Assembly: GCF_001429505.1 (NCBI RefSeq)
Contig: NZ_LMJW01000016.1
Span: 186,001-250,000, forward strand
Origin: Allobosea sp. Root483D1
Lineage (GTDB): Bacteria; Pseudomonadota; Alphaproteobacteria; Rhizobiales; Beijerinckiaceae
Length of the DNA: 64,000 bases
Reading direction: 5' to 3'
In this document: piece after piece, positions 31,137-39,830 of the stretch
Layout: each line of letters begins with the position of its first letter
Numbering within the stretch: position 1 is the stretch's first letter
The notes under the pieces: model-generated
Database searches by the model: none
What the model was told of the DNA's origin: nothing
The model's input: the letters and a program-made list of their open reading frames with translations, nothing else
Made by a program: the position numbers and the translations under genes

Positions 31137-32263
31137 CGGCAGTGGATCGCATCGAGCACGCGCGGCTGCGCGTCCTACGCATCACCGACAAGACGCACTG
31201 GGTCTTTCTGGAGCTGGCCTTCGCGTCCGGGGCGACTGGCCTTGGCGAGGCCAGCCTGCACGGGCGCGAACGGCTGCTCGTCGACGCGGCGCTGGCGCAT
31301 CTGCCGGCCTGGCTCGGCGGTGCACCGTTGCCGGACTTCGACCGCCCGGTGCCGCTTCCGCTGGCTACGATCGCGACCGCCTTCGATGTCGCCTGCCGTG
31401 ACGCCGCAGCGCGACGTGAGGGCAAACCGCTGGCGGCCGCACTCGGGGCGCCGGCCGAGGTCCGGATTCCGCTCTATGCCAACATCAACCGACGCACGCG
31501 CGACCGGACGCCCGCAGGCCATGCCGCCAGCGCTGAAGACGCGCTCGCCGCCGGCTTCGCGGCGGTCAAGATCGCGCCGTTTGACGAGGTTACGCCCGCT
31601 CTGTCCGACGATGCCGAAGGGCGGGCCGCACTGGAGCGTGGGCTCGAACGCATCGCCGCGGTCCGAGGGGCCCTGGGCGGTGAGCACCGCCTGCTGGTCG
31701 ACTGCCATTGGCGCTTCGCGCCCGATCTGGCCTGGCGCCTCGTCGAAGCGGTGCGGGAGCACGATCTCTACTGGCTGGAATGCCCGGTGGCCGAAACACA
31801 GGCCCATATACCCCTGCTGGCAGACATGCGGCGCGCGCTCAACGCCTCCGGCACGCTGCTGGCCGGGCTCGAGGAATTCTCCGGCGCGCCGGCATTCCTT
31901 GCCTTCGCGGAGGCCTATGACGTGATGATGCCAGACATGAAATATGTCGGCGGCGTCGACGAGATGCTGCGCACCGGCCGCGCGCTCGCCGACCGGGGCA
32001 TCGCGGTGTCGCCGCATAATCCGACCGGGCCGGTCTGCCATGCCGCGAGCCTGCATCTGAGCGCCGCCCTGCCGGGTTTCAGCATGCTCGAGGTCCAGTT
32101 CGACGAGACGCCGCTCTTCTTCGACCTCGGGCGGCCCTCCCTGCCGGGCTTCGCCGGGGGCGCTTCGGATCTGCCGATCGCCGCAGGACTGGGGCTCGAT
32201 CTCGACGAAGAGCAGGCCGAACGGCTCTGCGTCCTCGATCTCACGCTTCGGCCATCGCCCTGA
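31133..32263 (+). CDS. Mandelate racemase/muconate lactonizing enzyme family protein (enolase superfamily)
   Basis: This 376-residue enzyme has an N-terminal capping domain and a TIM barrel. Likely metal ligands are Asp190 (LLVDCHW), Glu216 (WLECPV) and Glu247 (LEEF). Lys146 (VKIAPF) and His295 (VSPHNPTGP) are candidate acid/base residues. The KxK motif is reduced to one lysine and the barrel carries DCHW, patterns seen in sugar-acid dehydratase-like members. Coupled to a GntR gene and divergent from a TctC receptor, it probably starts sugar- or hydroxy-acid catabolism. The reaction is not assigned. Confidence 0.85.
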   Translation: MTAVDRIEHARLRVLRITDKTHWVFLELAFASGATGLGEASLHGRERLLVDAALAHLPAWLGGAPLPDFDRPVPLPLATIATAFDVACRDAAARREGKPLAAALGAPAEVRIPLYANINRRTRDRTPAGHAASAEDALAAGFAAVKIAPFDEVTPALSDDAEGRAALERGLERIAAVRGALGGEHRLLVDCHWRFAPDLAWRLVEAVREHDLYWLECPVAETQAHIPLLADMRRALNASGTLLAGLEEFSGAPAFLAFAEAYDVMMPDMKYVGGVDEMLRTGRALADRGIAVSPHNPTGPVCHAASLHLSAALPGFSMLEVQFDETPLFFDLGRPSLPGFAGGASDLPIAAGLGLDLDEEQAERLCVLDLTLRPSP

Positions 32264-32314
32264 CGGGCTTCGGAAACGGGCATTCGTGAAGCAGGGAGCG
32301 TAGCGCGGCGAACC

Positions 32315-33835
32315 CTATGCCGCCGAGCGCGCGCCGGGTTGCGGCAGGGCCGGCAGCGTGTCCATCACCCGTTCCGCCGGAAGCGTGATCGTCACTTCGG
32401 TGCCGGCGCGCGGGCTCGACTTGAGGCGGAAGCCGCCGCCATGCAGGTCGACCAGTCCCTTGACGATCGGCAGACCCAGACCCGAGCCCTGCTCGGCGGT
32501 CTTGATCGCCAGCGAGCCGCGGCCGAAAGTCTGCATCACTACCGGGATCTCGTCCTCGGGGATGCCGGGGCCGGTGTCGGTGATCGAGACATATTGCCCG
32601 CCGGTCGCGGTCCAGCCGACCTTGATCGAGATCTCGCCGCCCTGCGGGGTGAACTTGATCGCGTTCGCCAGGATGTTCAGCACGGCCTGGCGGATGGCGC
32701 GCTCGTCGGCCCAGATCCGCGGCAGGTCTGGCTCGGTCGCCTGGCGGATCGTCTGGCTCTTGGCCTTGGCACGCAGGTTGAGCATGTGGGCGGCGTCGTC
32801 GGCGATGGCGGCGAGGCTGATCGCTTCCTCGCTGAGTTCGTATTTGCCGGACTCGATGCGCGACAGGTCGAGGATCTCGTTGATCAGCGTCAGCAGATGC
32901 TGGCCGGAGGAATGGATGTCGCCGGAATATTCCTTGTAGGAGGCGTTGGCGTGCCCGCCGAAGACCTCGTTCTTCATCACCTCGGAGAAGCCGAGGATGG
33001 CGTTGAGCGGCGTGCGCAATTCATGGCTCATGGTCGCCAGGAAGCGCGACTTTGCGAGATTGGCCTCCTCGGCCTTGCGCCGGGCCTCGTCCGAATTGGC
33101 CTTGGCGGTCTCGAGCTCGGCGATCAGCGCATCCTTCTCGGCCCGGAACTCGATCGTCTCCACCGAGGTGGAATAGAGCCGGTTGGTCAGGAAGATGAAG
33201 AAGAGCTGCGCGCAGGCCGCCATCAGCAGCATGGTGACGCTGTCGATGTCGCTGCGGCCGCTGAAGGACAGGACGATCGCGCCGACGATCGGCACCAGGC
33301 CGGAATAGACCGCGATCGGGATCGCCGCTGCGAGCGTGACGGTGAGCGCGCTGACGATCAACAGCGCCGTCATCAGGAAGAAGCGGGCGCCGGGCGCCTC
33401 GACGCCGACGAAGAGCGCTGCCAGCAAGGCCCAGGACAAGCCATGCAGCAGTTCGGCTGCAGGCAGGAGCTTGCGCCAGAAGGCGACGCGCGCGGCGGCG
33501 GAAGGCTCGGCCAGGAAACGCCGGCACAGCACCACGGTGAACGCGGTTGTCAGGACGACCAGGCCGAGCCAGCCCGAAGCCGTGTAGAACGGCACCCAGA
33601 CGCAGGCCGCAGCCGCCACCAGGACGGCGAGCAGCAAGGTGCCGGCCGAACCGTTCAGCCGATATTGCGCGAAGACGCGGATAAGTTCGTAGTCGAAGGC
33701 GCGCTGGAGCCCGGTCGACGAGGTCAGCTTCTCGCGTGCCGACCGGACCTCGCGGTTGATCAGCTTGCGGCGCGCCAGCACGGACGGATCGGGTCCGCGA
33801 CCGCGCTGCACCTGTTCGGCTGTCAGTTCCGCCAT
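32315..33835 (-). CDS. Membrane sensor histidine kinase (PleC/DivJ-like core)
   Basis: This 506-residue protein has four to six hydrophobic segments (residues about 63-220) and a short coiled linker (FRAEKDALIAELETAKANSDEARRKAEEA). The dimerisation/phosphoacceptor motif is FLATMSHELRTPLNAILGFSEVMKNEVFG (His271), and the ATPase has N-box ILANAIKFTP, ITDTGPGIP and SGLGLPIVKGLVDLHGG. There is no response regulator in the window, so it is an orphan. ATGs at 33895/33892 would extend it by about 20 residues. The input signal is unknown. Confidence 0.9.
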   Translation of the reverse strand: MAELTAEQVQRGRGPDPSVLARRKLINREVRSAREKLTSSTGLQRAFDYELIRVFAQYRLNGSAGTLLLAVLVAAAACVWVPFYTASGWLGLVVLTTAFTVVLCRRFLAEPSAAARVAFWRKLLPAAELLHGLSWALLAALFVGVEAPGARFFLMTALLIVSALTVTLAAAIPIAVYSGLVPIVGAIVLSFSGRSDIDSVTMLLMAACAQLFFIFLTNRLYSTSVETIEFRAEKDALIAELETAKANSDEARRKAEEANLAKSRFLATMSHELRTPLNAILGFSEVMKNEVFGGHANASYKEYSGDIHSSGQHLLTLINEILDLSRIESGKYELSEEAISLAAIADDAAHMLNLRAKAKSQTIRQATEPDLPRIWADERAIRQAVLNILANAIKFTPQGGEISIKVGWTATGGQYVSITDTGPGIPEDEIPVVMQTFGRGSLAIKTAEQGSGLGLPIVKGLVDLHGGGFRLKSSPRAGTEVTITLPAERVMDTLPALPQPGARSAA

Positions 33836-33922
33836 GGTCCGAAGGCAAAGGCTCCCGTCCGGCGACGCAACTGTCGCGTCCCGGCTCGCCATCATGGGTT
33901 GGAAATCGTTAAGCTTGTCCTG

Positions 33923-34474
33923 ATGGCGCGCTTCGGATTCAGGACAAGCAACTACGGACCGTTCGGCTGGCGACGGGTCGGCCGCTCGGTCGACTTCGTC
34001 GTAGCCCTTGGATTTATTGTGCTTTTGGCGATCGCCGGCGCCGTCCTGCAATACCGGCTCGGCGACAGCCGCAGCCTCGTCGGCGCGGCCGAGGTGATCG
34101 ACGGCGATTCGCTTAGGCTTCTTGGCGAGGAGCTTCGCCTGGAGGGCATCGATGCGCCGGAATACCGGCAGACCTGCCGCGACCGCAACGGCGGCGAGGT
34201 CGCCTGCGGCCGGCAGGCGCGCCGCGCGCTCGCGGCCATGCTGGCGCTGGGCAATGTCAGCTGCACGGTGTCTCGGGCCGATCGCTATGGCCGCGGACTG
34301 GCCCGCTGCCAGCAGGGCGATGCCGAGATCAATGCGGCCCTGGTGCGCCAGGGCAACGCGGTTTCCTACGGCGCCTACCAGGCCGAGGAGGCCGAGGCGA
34401 AGGCGGCCAGTCGCGGCATCTGGGCGCTCAGCTTCGAGCGGCCGGAGGAGTGGCGCAGGAGCCATCCGCGTTGA
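33923..34474 (+). CDS. Thermonuclease-family (SNase-like) protein, membrane-anchored
   Basis: This 183-residue protein has one N-terminal membrane segment (VDFVVALGFIVLLAIAGAVLQY) and then a staphylococcal-nuclease domain. It contains VIDGDSLRLLGEELRLEGIDAPEYRQTC, DRYGRGLARC and INAALVRQGNAVSYG. The Asp/Arg active-site positions (DGDS, RLxGIDAPE) appear kept. The domain would face the periplasm. It is divergent from the histidine kinase, their starts about 90 bp apart. Confidence 0.88.
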   Translation: MARFGFRTSNYGPFGWRRVGRSVDFVVALGFIVLLAIAGAVLQYRLGDSRSLVGAAEVIDGDSLRLLGEELRLEGIDAPEYRQTCRDRNGGEVACGRQARRALAAMLALGNVSCTVSRADRYGRGLARCQQGDAEINAALVRQGNAVSYGAYQAEEAEAKAASRGIWALSFERPEEWRRSHPR

Positions 34475-34626
34475 ATTCCCCGCCCGCCATGCGGATTCCT
34501 CAATCCCGTTGGCGGCTCAGGTATTTTCGTCTCCGGCACGGGCGACCTAAAGAAGGATCGTCTTCTGCCCCTTCGCCGCTGGATTCATCGCCGCATGACA
34601 TTGCCGCCCGCTTGTGAACTCCCGGC

Positions 34627-35547
34627 ATGATCGGCGCGATCCTGCTCGCCCTGGTGCCGATCGCCCTCCTGATCGCGCTCGGCCACGCCATGCGCCGCCT
34701 GCGCTTCCTTCCGGACGCATTCTGGCCGCAGGCCGAGCGGCTGAGCTATTACGTCCTGCTGCCGGCCCTTTTCACGCACGCCTTGGCGATGGCCGACCTC
34801 AGGGGGTTGCCGGTCGCCGCTTTGGCCCTGACCCTGATCGCAGCGATCATCACCGTCGCGGCGCTGCTCGTGCTGGCGAAGCGCTGGCTCGGCTACAGCG
34901 ATGCCGCCTTCACCTCGGTCTTCCAGGGCGGCATCCGCTTCAACAACTATGTCGGCCTGAGCGCGGCCGGCAGCATGCTCGGGCCGTCCGCCCTGCCGCT
35001 AGCGGCCGTCGCCAATGCCGCGATCGTGCCGACGGTCAACGTGCTCTGCGTCCTGGTCTTCGCCCGCTGGGGCTCGGCGCAGCCGACCCTGCGCGGCATT
35101 CTCCGGGGCCTTGCCCTCAATCCGCTGCTGATGTCCTGCGTGCTCGGCATCGCGATCCAGCTCAGCGGCCTCGGCCTGCCGCCCGGCGTCGAGGGCTGCC
35201 TGAAGGCGCTCGGCCAGGCCTCGCTGCCGATCGGCCTGCTCTGTGTCGGCGCGGCGCTCGACTGGGGAGCGCTCGGCCGCGGCCTGAAGCCGGCGCTGGT
35301 CGCCTCCTTCGTCAAGTTCGTGCTGATGCCGCTTGCGACCTACGCCGCGTTGAAGGGTTTCGGCCTGGGCGGGCAGGCGGCGACGCTGGCCATCCTGTTC
35401 CAGGCGCTGCCGACCGCGTCCTCATCCTATGTGATGGCGCGCCAGCTCGGCGGCGATGCGCCGCTGATGGCCGGCATCTGCGCACTGCAGACCGTTCTCG
35501 CGGCGATTGCGGTGCCGCTCGCGCTGATCCTGCTGGCGCCGGGTTGA
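34627..35547 (+). CDS. AEC (auxin efflux carrier) family transporter
   Basis: This 306-residue inner-membrane protein has about ten hydrophobic helices. The AEC pattern is visible in LRFLPDAFWPQAERLSYYVLLPALFTHALA near the N-terminus, FQGGIRFNNYVGLSAAG and the final PTASSSYVMARQLGGDAPLMAGICALQTVLA. Bacterial AEC members carry malate/malonate or other anions. It is single and convergent with a newly noted small membrane protein gene 5 bp away. Confidence 0.9.
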   Translation: MIGAILLALVPIALLIALGHAMRRLRFLPDAFWPQAERLSYYVLLPALFTHALAMADLRGLPVAALALTLIAAIITVAALLVLAKRWLGYSDAAFTSVFQGGIRFNNYVGLSAAGSMLGPSALPLAAVANAAIVPTVNVLCVLVFARWGSAQPTLRGILRGLALNPLLMSCVLGIAIQLSGLGLPPGVEGCLKALGQASLPIGLLCVGAALDWGALGRGLKPALVASFVKFVLMPLATYAALKGFGLGGQAATLAILFQALPTASSSYVMARQLGGDAPLMAGICALQTVLAAIAVPLALILLAPG

Positions 35548-35551
35548 GCGC

Positions 35552-35701
35552 TCAGAGCGGCTCTCGCGGATCATCCTCGCGAGGGCCATCCAGGCGCGCT
35601 GCGCCAGGCTCTCGTGAGCGTGACCACAAGGTCGCGAGCATCAACCCGACCGGAATGGCGAGGATGACGATCCAGACGACGAAGCTCCAATCCTGCGGCA
35701 T
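35552..35701 (-). CDS. Small (49-aa) single-span membrane protein, previously unlisted
   Basis: An ATG at 35701 (minus strand) opens 49 codons ending with TGA at 35552. The product begins MPQDWSFVVWIVILAIP and continues VGLMLATLWSRSREPG: one hydrophobic helix at residues 6-26, then a charged Arg/Asp/Glu-rich tail. AGGGGGT lies about 8 nt before the start. It fills part of an otherwise empty 319-bp gap and ends 5 bp from the AEC gene stop. It has no recognisable homologue by eye, so it is a candidate gene only. Confidence 0.5.
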   Translation of the reverse strand: MPQDWSFVVWIVILAIPVGLMLATLWSRSREPGAARLDGPREDDPREPL

Positions 35702-35866
35702 GTCGATTACCCCCTGCGGGACAACAATCGTGGGCGAAGGCGCTTTGTTCCTGCCCAGCGCCCGTCAGTGTCGTCTTGCCGCCGTCTTTGCGGGCTGAAC
35801 TCTTGACAGGGCCGGGGCGCCGCCGTGAAACCGGCATGTCCCGAGACGGCGAAAGGCTAAAGGGCC

Positions 35867-36478
35867 ATGAAGCTCTATGATGGCGGGCGCGCGCCCAATC
35901 CGCGGCGGGTCCGCATCTTCTTTGCCGAGAAGGGCATCCCCTTGCCCGAGCTCGTGCCGATCGACATCGGCAAGAAGGAGCACCGGACGCCGGAATTCAC
36001 GCGTATCAATCCGTCGCAGCGTCTCCCGGTCTTGTTGCTCGAGGATGGCACGGCGCTGGCCGAGACGATCGCGATCTGCCGTTACATCGAGGGCCTGCAC
36101 CCGGCGCCGGCCCTGTTCGGAGGCGCCCCCAAGGAAGCGGCGCTGATCGAGATGTGGAATCGGAGGATCGAGCTCGGGCTGTTCTCGGCGGTCTCGGCCG
36201 TGTTCCGCCACGGCCATCCCGCCATGGCCGAGCTCGAGGAGCAGGTGCCGGAATGGGCCGAGGCCAGCCGCGAGCAGATCGACGATCACCTGATGCTGCT
36301 CGACCTGCAGCTCGGCGCCAACCGCTTCGTCTGCGGCGACGGGCTGACGGTGGCCGACATCACCGCCGGGATCGCCATCGACTTCATGAAGCCCTCGCGC
36401 ATCCCGCTGCCGGAGGACTTCGCCAATATCCGGCGCTGGCATGGCGAGCTCTCGGCCCGGCCGAGCTGGAAGGTTTGA
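35867..36478 (+). CDS. Glutathione S-transferase family protein
   Basis: This 203-residue protein has N-terminal thioredoxin fold MKLYDGGRAPNPRRVRIFFAEKGIPLPELV with INPSQRLPVLLLEDGTALAETIAICRYIE (the glutathione-binding ET-I motif). A helical C-terminal domain follows, with NRFVCGDGLTVADITAGIAIDF. AAAGGG precedes the ATG. It leads a tightly packed run with the two secreted paralogues and the UDG-like gene, all within 4 nt of each other. Confidence 0.9.
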   Translation: MKLYDGGRAPNPRRVRIFFAEKGIPLPELVPIDIGKKEHRTPEFTRINPSQRLPVLLLEDGTALAETIAICRYIEGLHPAPALFGGAPKEAALIEMWNRRIELGLFSAVSAVFRHGHPAMAELEEQVPEWAEASREQIDDHLMLLDLQLGANRFVCGDGLTVADITAGIAIDFMKPSRIPLPEDFANIRRWHGELSARPSWKV

Positions 36479-36481
36479 GCG

Positions 36482-36943
36482 ATGCGCCTGCTGGCGACCC
36501 TGTTCGCGCTGATGCTCCCGCTTGCCGCCATGGCGGCGGATAAGCTGACGGGCGAGCAGATCAACCAGGCCTTCACCGGCAACACGGTCAGCGGCCGCTA
36601 CACCGGTGGCGGCTTCTTCACCGAGTTCCACGACCCTGACGGGCGGGCGCTCGGCAATAATGGCTGGCAGGAGAATCGCGACGCCTGCTGGATCACCAAG
36701 GGCGATGCCGTCTGCTATTATTACGGGCCACCGGAAGAGCGGACGACGCACTGCTTCACGGTCGAATTGACCGAACGGCTCTACATCCTGCGCAATGTCG
36801 GCGACGGCCGGATCAATGCTGTCGCGACCATCGAGCTCGCCAATCCGCGCAATCATACCGATGGCGGCAAGCCCTGGTATTGCGACGGGCTGATCTCGCG
36901 CGGCCCGCAGGCGCCGATGTCGCGGCGGGTTGCGGCCCGATGA
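36482..36943 (+). CDS. Secreted Cys-containing hypothetical protein, paralogue A
   Basis: This 153-residue protein has a signal peptide ending about MAA/DK. The mature part reads LTGEQINQAFTGNTVSGRY, then EFHDPDGRALGNN, DACWITKGDAVCYYYGPPEERTTHCFTVE, GRINAVATIE and WYCDGLIS. Four cysteines are shared with the next gene and could form two disulfides. No named domain is recognised with confidence. It starts 3 nt after the GST stop and overlaps its paralogue (ATGA). Confidence 0.75.
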   Translation: MRLLATLFALMLPLAAMAADKLTGEQINQAFTGNTVSGRYTGGGFFTEFHDPDGRALGNNGWQENRDACWITKGDAVCYYYGPPEERTTHCFTVELTERLYILRNVGDGRINAVATIELANPRNHTDGGKPWYCDGLISRGPQAPMSRRVAAR

Positions 36944-37404
36944 TGCGGCTGGGAGCGATGGCGGCGCTGCTGATGTTCTGCGTCGGCGCGACCGGCGCCG
37001 GCGCGGTCGAGCGGCTGACCGGCCAGGAGATCCGCAAGCTGTTCGAGGGGAATACGGTCGCCGGCCGCTATAATAACGGGCTGCCGTTCAGTGAGTATCA
37101 CCACCCGGATGGCCGCGCGGCCGGGCACAACCGGCACGTGACCAACACGGACGCATGCTGGACGACGACGGACGATGCCGTCTGCTACTACTATGGTCCC
37201 CACGAGACACGCCGGACCTACTGCTTCGCCGTCGAGCGCAGCGGCACGCTCTATGTGCTGAAGACCTACCGCACCGGGCGCATCAACGGCATCGCCACCA
37301 TCCAGTCCGGCGATCCGGAGAAACACGTCGACAGGGCGCCGTCCTGGCATTGCGATGGACTGATCTCGCAGCGCCCCGGCCGGGAGCGGCTCGCCGGGCG
37401 ATGA
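36940..37404 (+). CDS. Secreted Cys-containing hypothetical protein, paralogue B
   Basis: This 154-residue protein has a signal peptide ending about GAGAVE. It mirrors paralogue A along its whole length: LTGQEIRKLFEGNTVAGRYNNG, EYHHPDGRAAGHN, DACWTTTDDAVCYYYGPHETRRTYCFAVE, GRINGIATIQ and WHCDGLIS. The pair clearly arose by tandem duplication with substantial divergence. It starts in an ATGA overlap and ends in another with the UDG-like gene. Function is unknown. Confidence 0.75.
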   Translation: MMRLGAMAALLMFCVGATGAGAVERLTGQEIRKLFEGNTVAGRYNNGLPFSEYHHPDGRAAGHNRHVTNTDACWTTTDDAVCYYYGPHETRRTYCFAVERSGTLYVLKTYRTGRINGIATIQSGDPEKHVDRAPSWHCDGLISQRPGRERLAGR

Positions 37405-38027
37405 ACAGTTCGGAAGCGCTCGCAGACGTCCTTGCCGAGCTGCGCGCCTGCCGGGTCTGCCGGGATGAGCCGGTCTATCTGCCACGCCTGCCGCATGAGC
37501 CCCGCCCGGTGATCCAGGCAGAGGCCAGCGCCCGCCTCCTGATTGCGAGCCAGGCGCCCGGCACCCGCGTCCATGCCAGCGGCAGGCCCTTCACCGATCG
37601 ATCGGGCGATCGGCTGCGCGACTGGCTCGGCCTCGACCATGCCTGCTTCTACGACGCCTCGCGCGTCGCGATCGTACCGATGGGCTATTGCTTCCCCGGG
37701 CTCGACGCCAAGGGCGGCGACCTGCCGCCGCGCCGCGAATGTGCGCCGCTGTGGCGGACGCGGGTGCTCGCGGCACTGCCGCATATCGAGCTCGTGCTGG
37801 TGATCGGCCGTTATGCCCAGGCCTGGCATCTCGGGCCAAAGGCGGCGGCCGACCTGACGGCGACCGTTGCCGATTGGCGCGCCACCTTCACGCAGGAGCG
37901 CAAGCCGCGCATCCTGCCGCTGCCGCACCCCTCCTGGCGCAACAATGGCTGGCTCAGGAAGAACCCCTGGTTCGAGGCCGAGCTGGTGCCGGTGCTGCGG
38001 GCAGAGGTGGCGCGGCTGGTCGGCTGA
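37401..38027 (+). CDS. Uracil-DNA glycosylase-superfamily protein
   Basis: This 208-residue protein has an N-terminal Cys pair (LRACRVCRDEP) and the UDG-fold motifs LLIASQAPGTRVHASGRPFTDRSGDRLRDWLGL and PLPHPSWRNNGWLRKNPWFEAEL. The SQAPG motif stands where active UDG4/5 enzymes have GEAPG or GxNPG, and HPSWRN replaces HPSP. It belongs to the uracil-DNA glycosylase-like group with unproven activity. It overlaps the preceding secreted-protein gene by 4 nt. Confidence 0.82.
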   Translation: MNSSEALADVLAELRACRVCRDEPVYLPRLPHEPRPVIQAEASARLLIASQAPGTRVHASGRPFTDRSGDRLRDWLGLDHACFYDASRVAIVPMGYCFPGLDAKGGDLPPRRECAPLWRTRVLAALPHIELVLVIGRYAQAWHLGPKAAADLTATVADWRATFTQERKPRILPLPHPSWRNNGWLRKNPWFEAELVPVLRAEVARLVG

Positions 38028-38031
38028 GCCC

Positions 38032-38898
38032 TTACGGCTCCAGCCGCTTCAACAGGCTCGACGTGTCCCAGCGCCCGCCGCCGAGCTTCTGCACATCGGC
38101 ATAGAACTGGTCGACCAGCGCGGTGACGGGCAGGCGGGCGCCGTTGTTCCGGGCTTCGTCGAGCACGATGCCGAGGTCCTTGCGCATCCAGTCGACGGCG
38201 AAGCCGAAATCGAACTTGTCGGCATTCATCGTCTTGCCGCGGTTCTCCATTTGCCAGGAGCCGGCGGCGCCCTTCGAGATCACCTCAAGCATCGCCTCGA
38301 CGTCGAGGCCGGCGCGCTTGGCGAAATGGACGCCCTCGGACAGGCCCTGGACCAGACCGGCGATGCAAATCTGGTTGACCATCTTGGTGAGCTGGCCCGA
38401 GCCGGCCGGACCCATCAGCCTGCACATCCGGGCGAAGCTGGCGATCACCGGCTCGACCTTGGCGTAGGTTTCCGGATCACCGCCGCACATCACGGTCAGC
38501 ACGCCATTCTCGGCGCCGGCCTGGCCGCCGGAGACCGGCGCATCGATGAAGCCGAAACCGGCTGCGGTCGCCGCCGCGTCGAGCTCGCGCGCGACATTGG
38601 CGGAGGCGGTTGTGTGGTCGACGAAGATCGTGCCCTTGCCCATCGCGGCGAAGGCGCCGTTCTCGCCGGTGGTCACCGAGCGCAGGTCGTCGTCATTGCC
38701 GACGCAGCAGAACACGATCTCCTGGCCCTCGGCGGCCTGGGCCGGCGTCGGAGCGTAGACGCCGGCATGCTGCGCCACCCATTTCTGCGCCTTCTCCGGC
38801 GAGCGGTTGTAGACGGTGACGTCATGGCCCTTGGCCTTGAGATGGCCGGCCATGGGGTAGCCCATCACGCCGAGACCGAGGAAAGCGACTTTGGCCAT
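38032..38898 (-). CDS. NAD(P)-dependent oxidoreductase, 3-hydroxyisobutyrate dehydrogenase family
   Basis: This 288-residue enzyme has the Rossmann motif VAFLGLGVMGYPMAGHL, the family signature FIDAPVSGGQAGAENGVLTVMCGG, the catalytic-lysine segment GSGQLTKMVNQ and the DLGIVLDEARNNGARLPVTALVDQFY tail. Members oxidise or reduce beta-hydroxy acids (3-hydroxyisobutyrate, tartronate semialdehyde, succinate semialdehyde). GGAG 6 nt upstream supports ATG 38898 over longer frames. It is convergent with the UDG-like gene, 4 nt between stops. Confidence 0.9.
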   Translation of the reverse strand: MAKVAFLGLGVMGYPMAGHLKAKGHDVTVYNRSPEKAQKWVAQHAGVYAPTPAQAAEGQEIVFCCVGNDDDLRSVTTGENGAFAAMGKGTIFVDHTTASANVARELDAAATAAGFGFIDAPVSGGQAGAENGVLTVMCGGDPETYAKVEPVIASFARMCRLMGPAGSGQLTKMVNQICIAGLVQGLSEGVHFAKRAGLDVEAMLEVISKGAAGSWQMENRGKTMNADKFDFGFAVDWMRKDLGIVLDEARNNGARLPVTALVDQFYADVQKLGGGRWDTSSLLKRLEP

Positions 38899-39070
38899 GG
38901 GACTGCTCCGCTGCATCATCTGAAAGGTCATTGCGGCTTTAGCGCGCCGGGGAAGGCGAGGGAAGCGATGCAGGCGCGATAGCAGCGATCGCGATTCCGC
39001 AGGGATCACGCATGGACAGTCTGCCGCGCCCTGGCTTGCCGCCCTCGCCGAAATCCGTCAGGAACCGGGC

Positions 39071-39823
39071 ATGACCATCACCAATGATGAAGAACTTCAG
39101 GCCCTGCGCGAGATCGGCCGCATCGTCGCCGATACGCTGGCGGCGATGGGGCGGGCGCTCGAGCCGGGCATGACCACGGCCGAGCTCGATGCGATCGGCC
39201 GCGAGATGCTCGAACGGCATGGCGCGCAATCGGCTCCCGAGACCGTCTACGGCTTCCCGGGCGCCACCTGCATCAGCATCAACGAGGAGGTCGCCCACGG
39301 TATTCCGGGCGAGCGCCGGATCGCTGCCGGCGATCTGGTCAACATCGACGTCTCCGCCGAGAAGGCCGGCTATTTCTCCGACACCGGAGCGTCCTTCACG
39401 GTGCCGCCGGTCGACCGCCGCATCGAGCGGCTCTGCCGCGACGGCAAGCGCGCGCTCTGGGCCGGGCTCGGCCAGGTCGGTGCGGGCAAGCCGATCGCCG
39501 GCATCGGCGAGGCGGTCGGCCGCTTCGCCCAGAAGAACGGCTATACGCTGGTTCGCAACCTCGCCAGCCACGGCATCGGGCGCTCGCTCCACGAGGAGCC
39601 GAAGGAGATCGCGACCTGGCCCGAGCGCTCCGAGCGACGGGTCATGCAGAAGGGGCTCGTCTTCACCGTCGAGCCGTTCCTGTCGCTGGGCGCCGACTGG
39701 GCGGAGCATGCCGAGGGCGACAACTGGACCCTCTATTCCGAGCCGCGGGCCCCGACGGTCCAGTACGAGCACACCGTGGTCGCGACCGCCAACGGTCCGC
39801 TGATCCTGACCTTGCCGGGCTGA
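39071..39823 (+). CDS. map: Type I methionine aminopeptidase
   Basis: This 250-residue enzyme removes N-terminal methionine from nascent proteins. Metal ligands are visible in NIDVSAE, YFSDTG, SHGIGRSLHEEP, TVEPFLS and QYEHTVV (Asp, Asp, His, Glu, Glu). No zinc-finger extension is present, and PETVYGFPGATCISINEEVAHGIPG is standard. Many alphaproteobacteria carry several map copies; whether this one is the essential copy cannot be judged here. Convergent with an ABC permease. Confidence 0.93.
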   Translation: MTITNDEELQALREIGRIVADTLAAMGRALEPGMTTAELDAIGREMLERHGAQSAPETVYGFPGATCISINEEVAHGIPGERRIAAGDLVNIDVSAEKAGYFSDTGASFTVPPVDRRIERLCRDGKRALWAGLGQVGAGKPIAGIGEAVGRFAQKNGYTLVRNLASHGIGRSLHEEPKEIATWPERSERRVMQKGLVFTVEPFLSLGADWAEHAEGDNWTLYSEPRAPTVQYEHTVVATANGPLILTLPG

Positions 39824-39830
39824 GCGCTGC

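Noticed and set aside
32339-33922. Plus-strand open frame of over 500 codons opposite the histidine kinase
   Set aside because: It only becomes meaningful at 33923, where the thermonuclease-like gene begins; the upstream part is the complement of the kinase.
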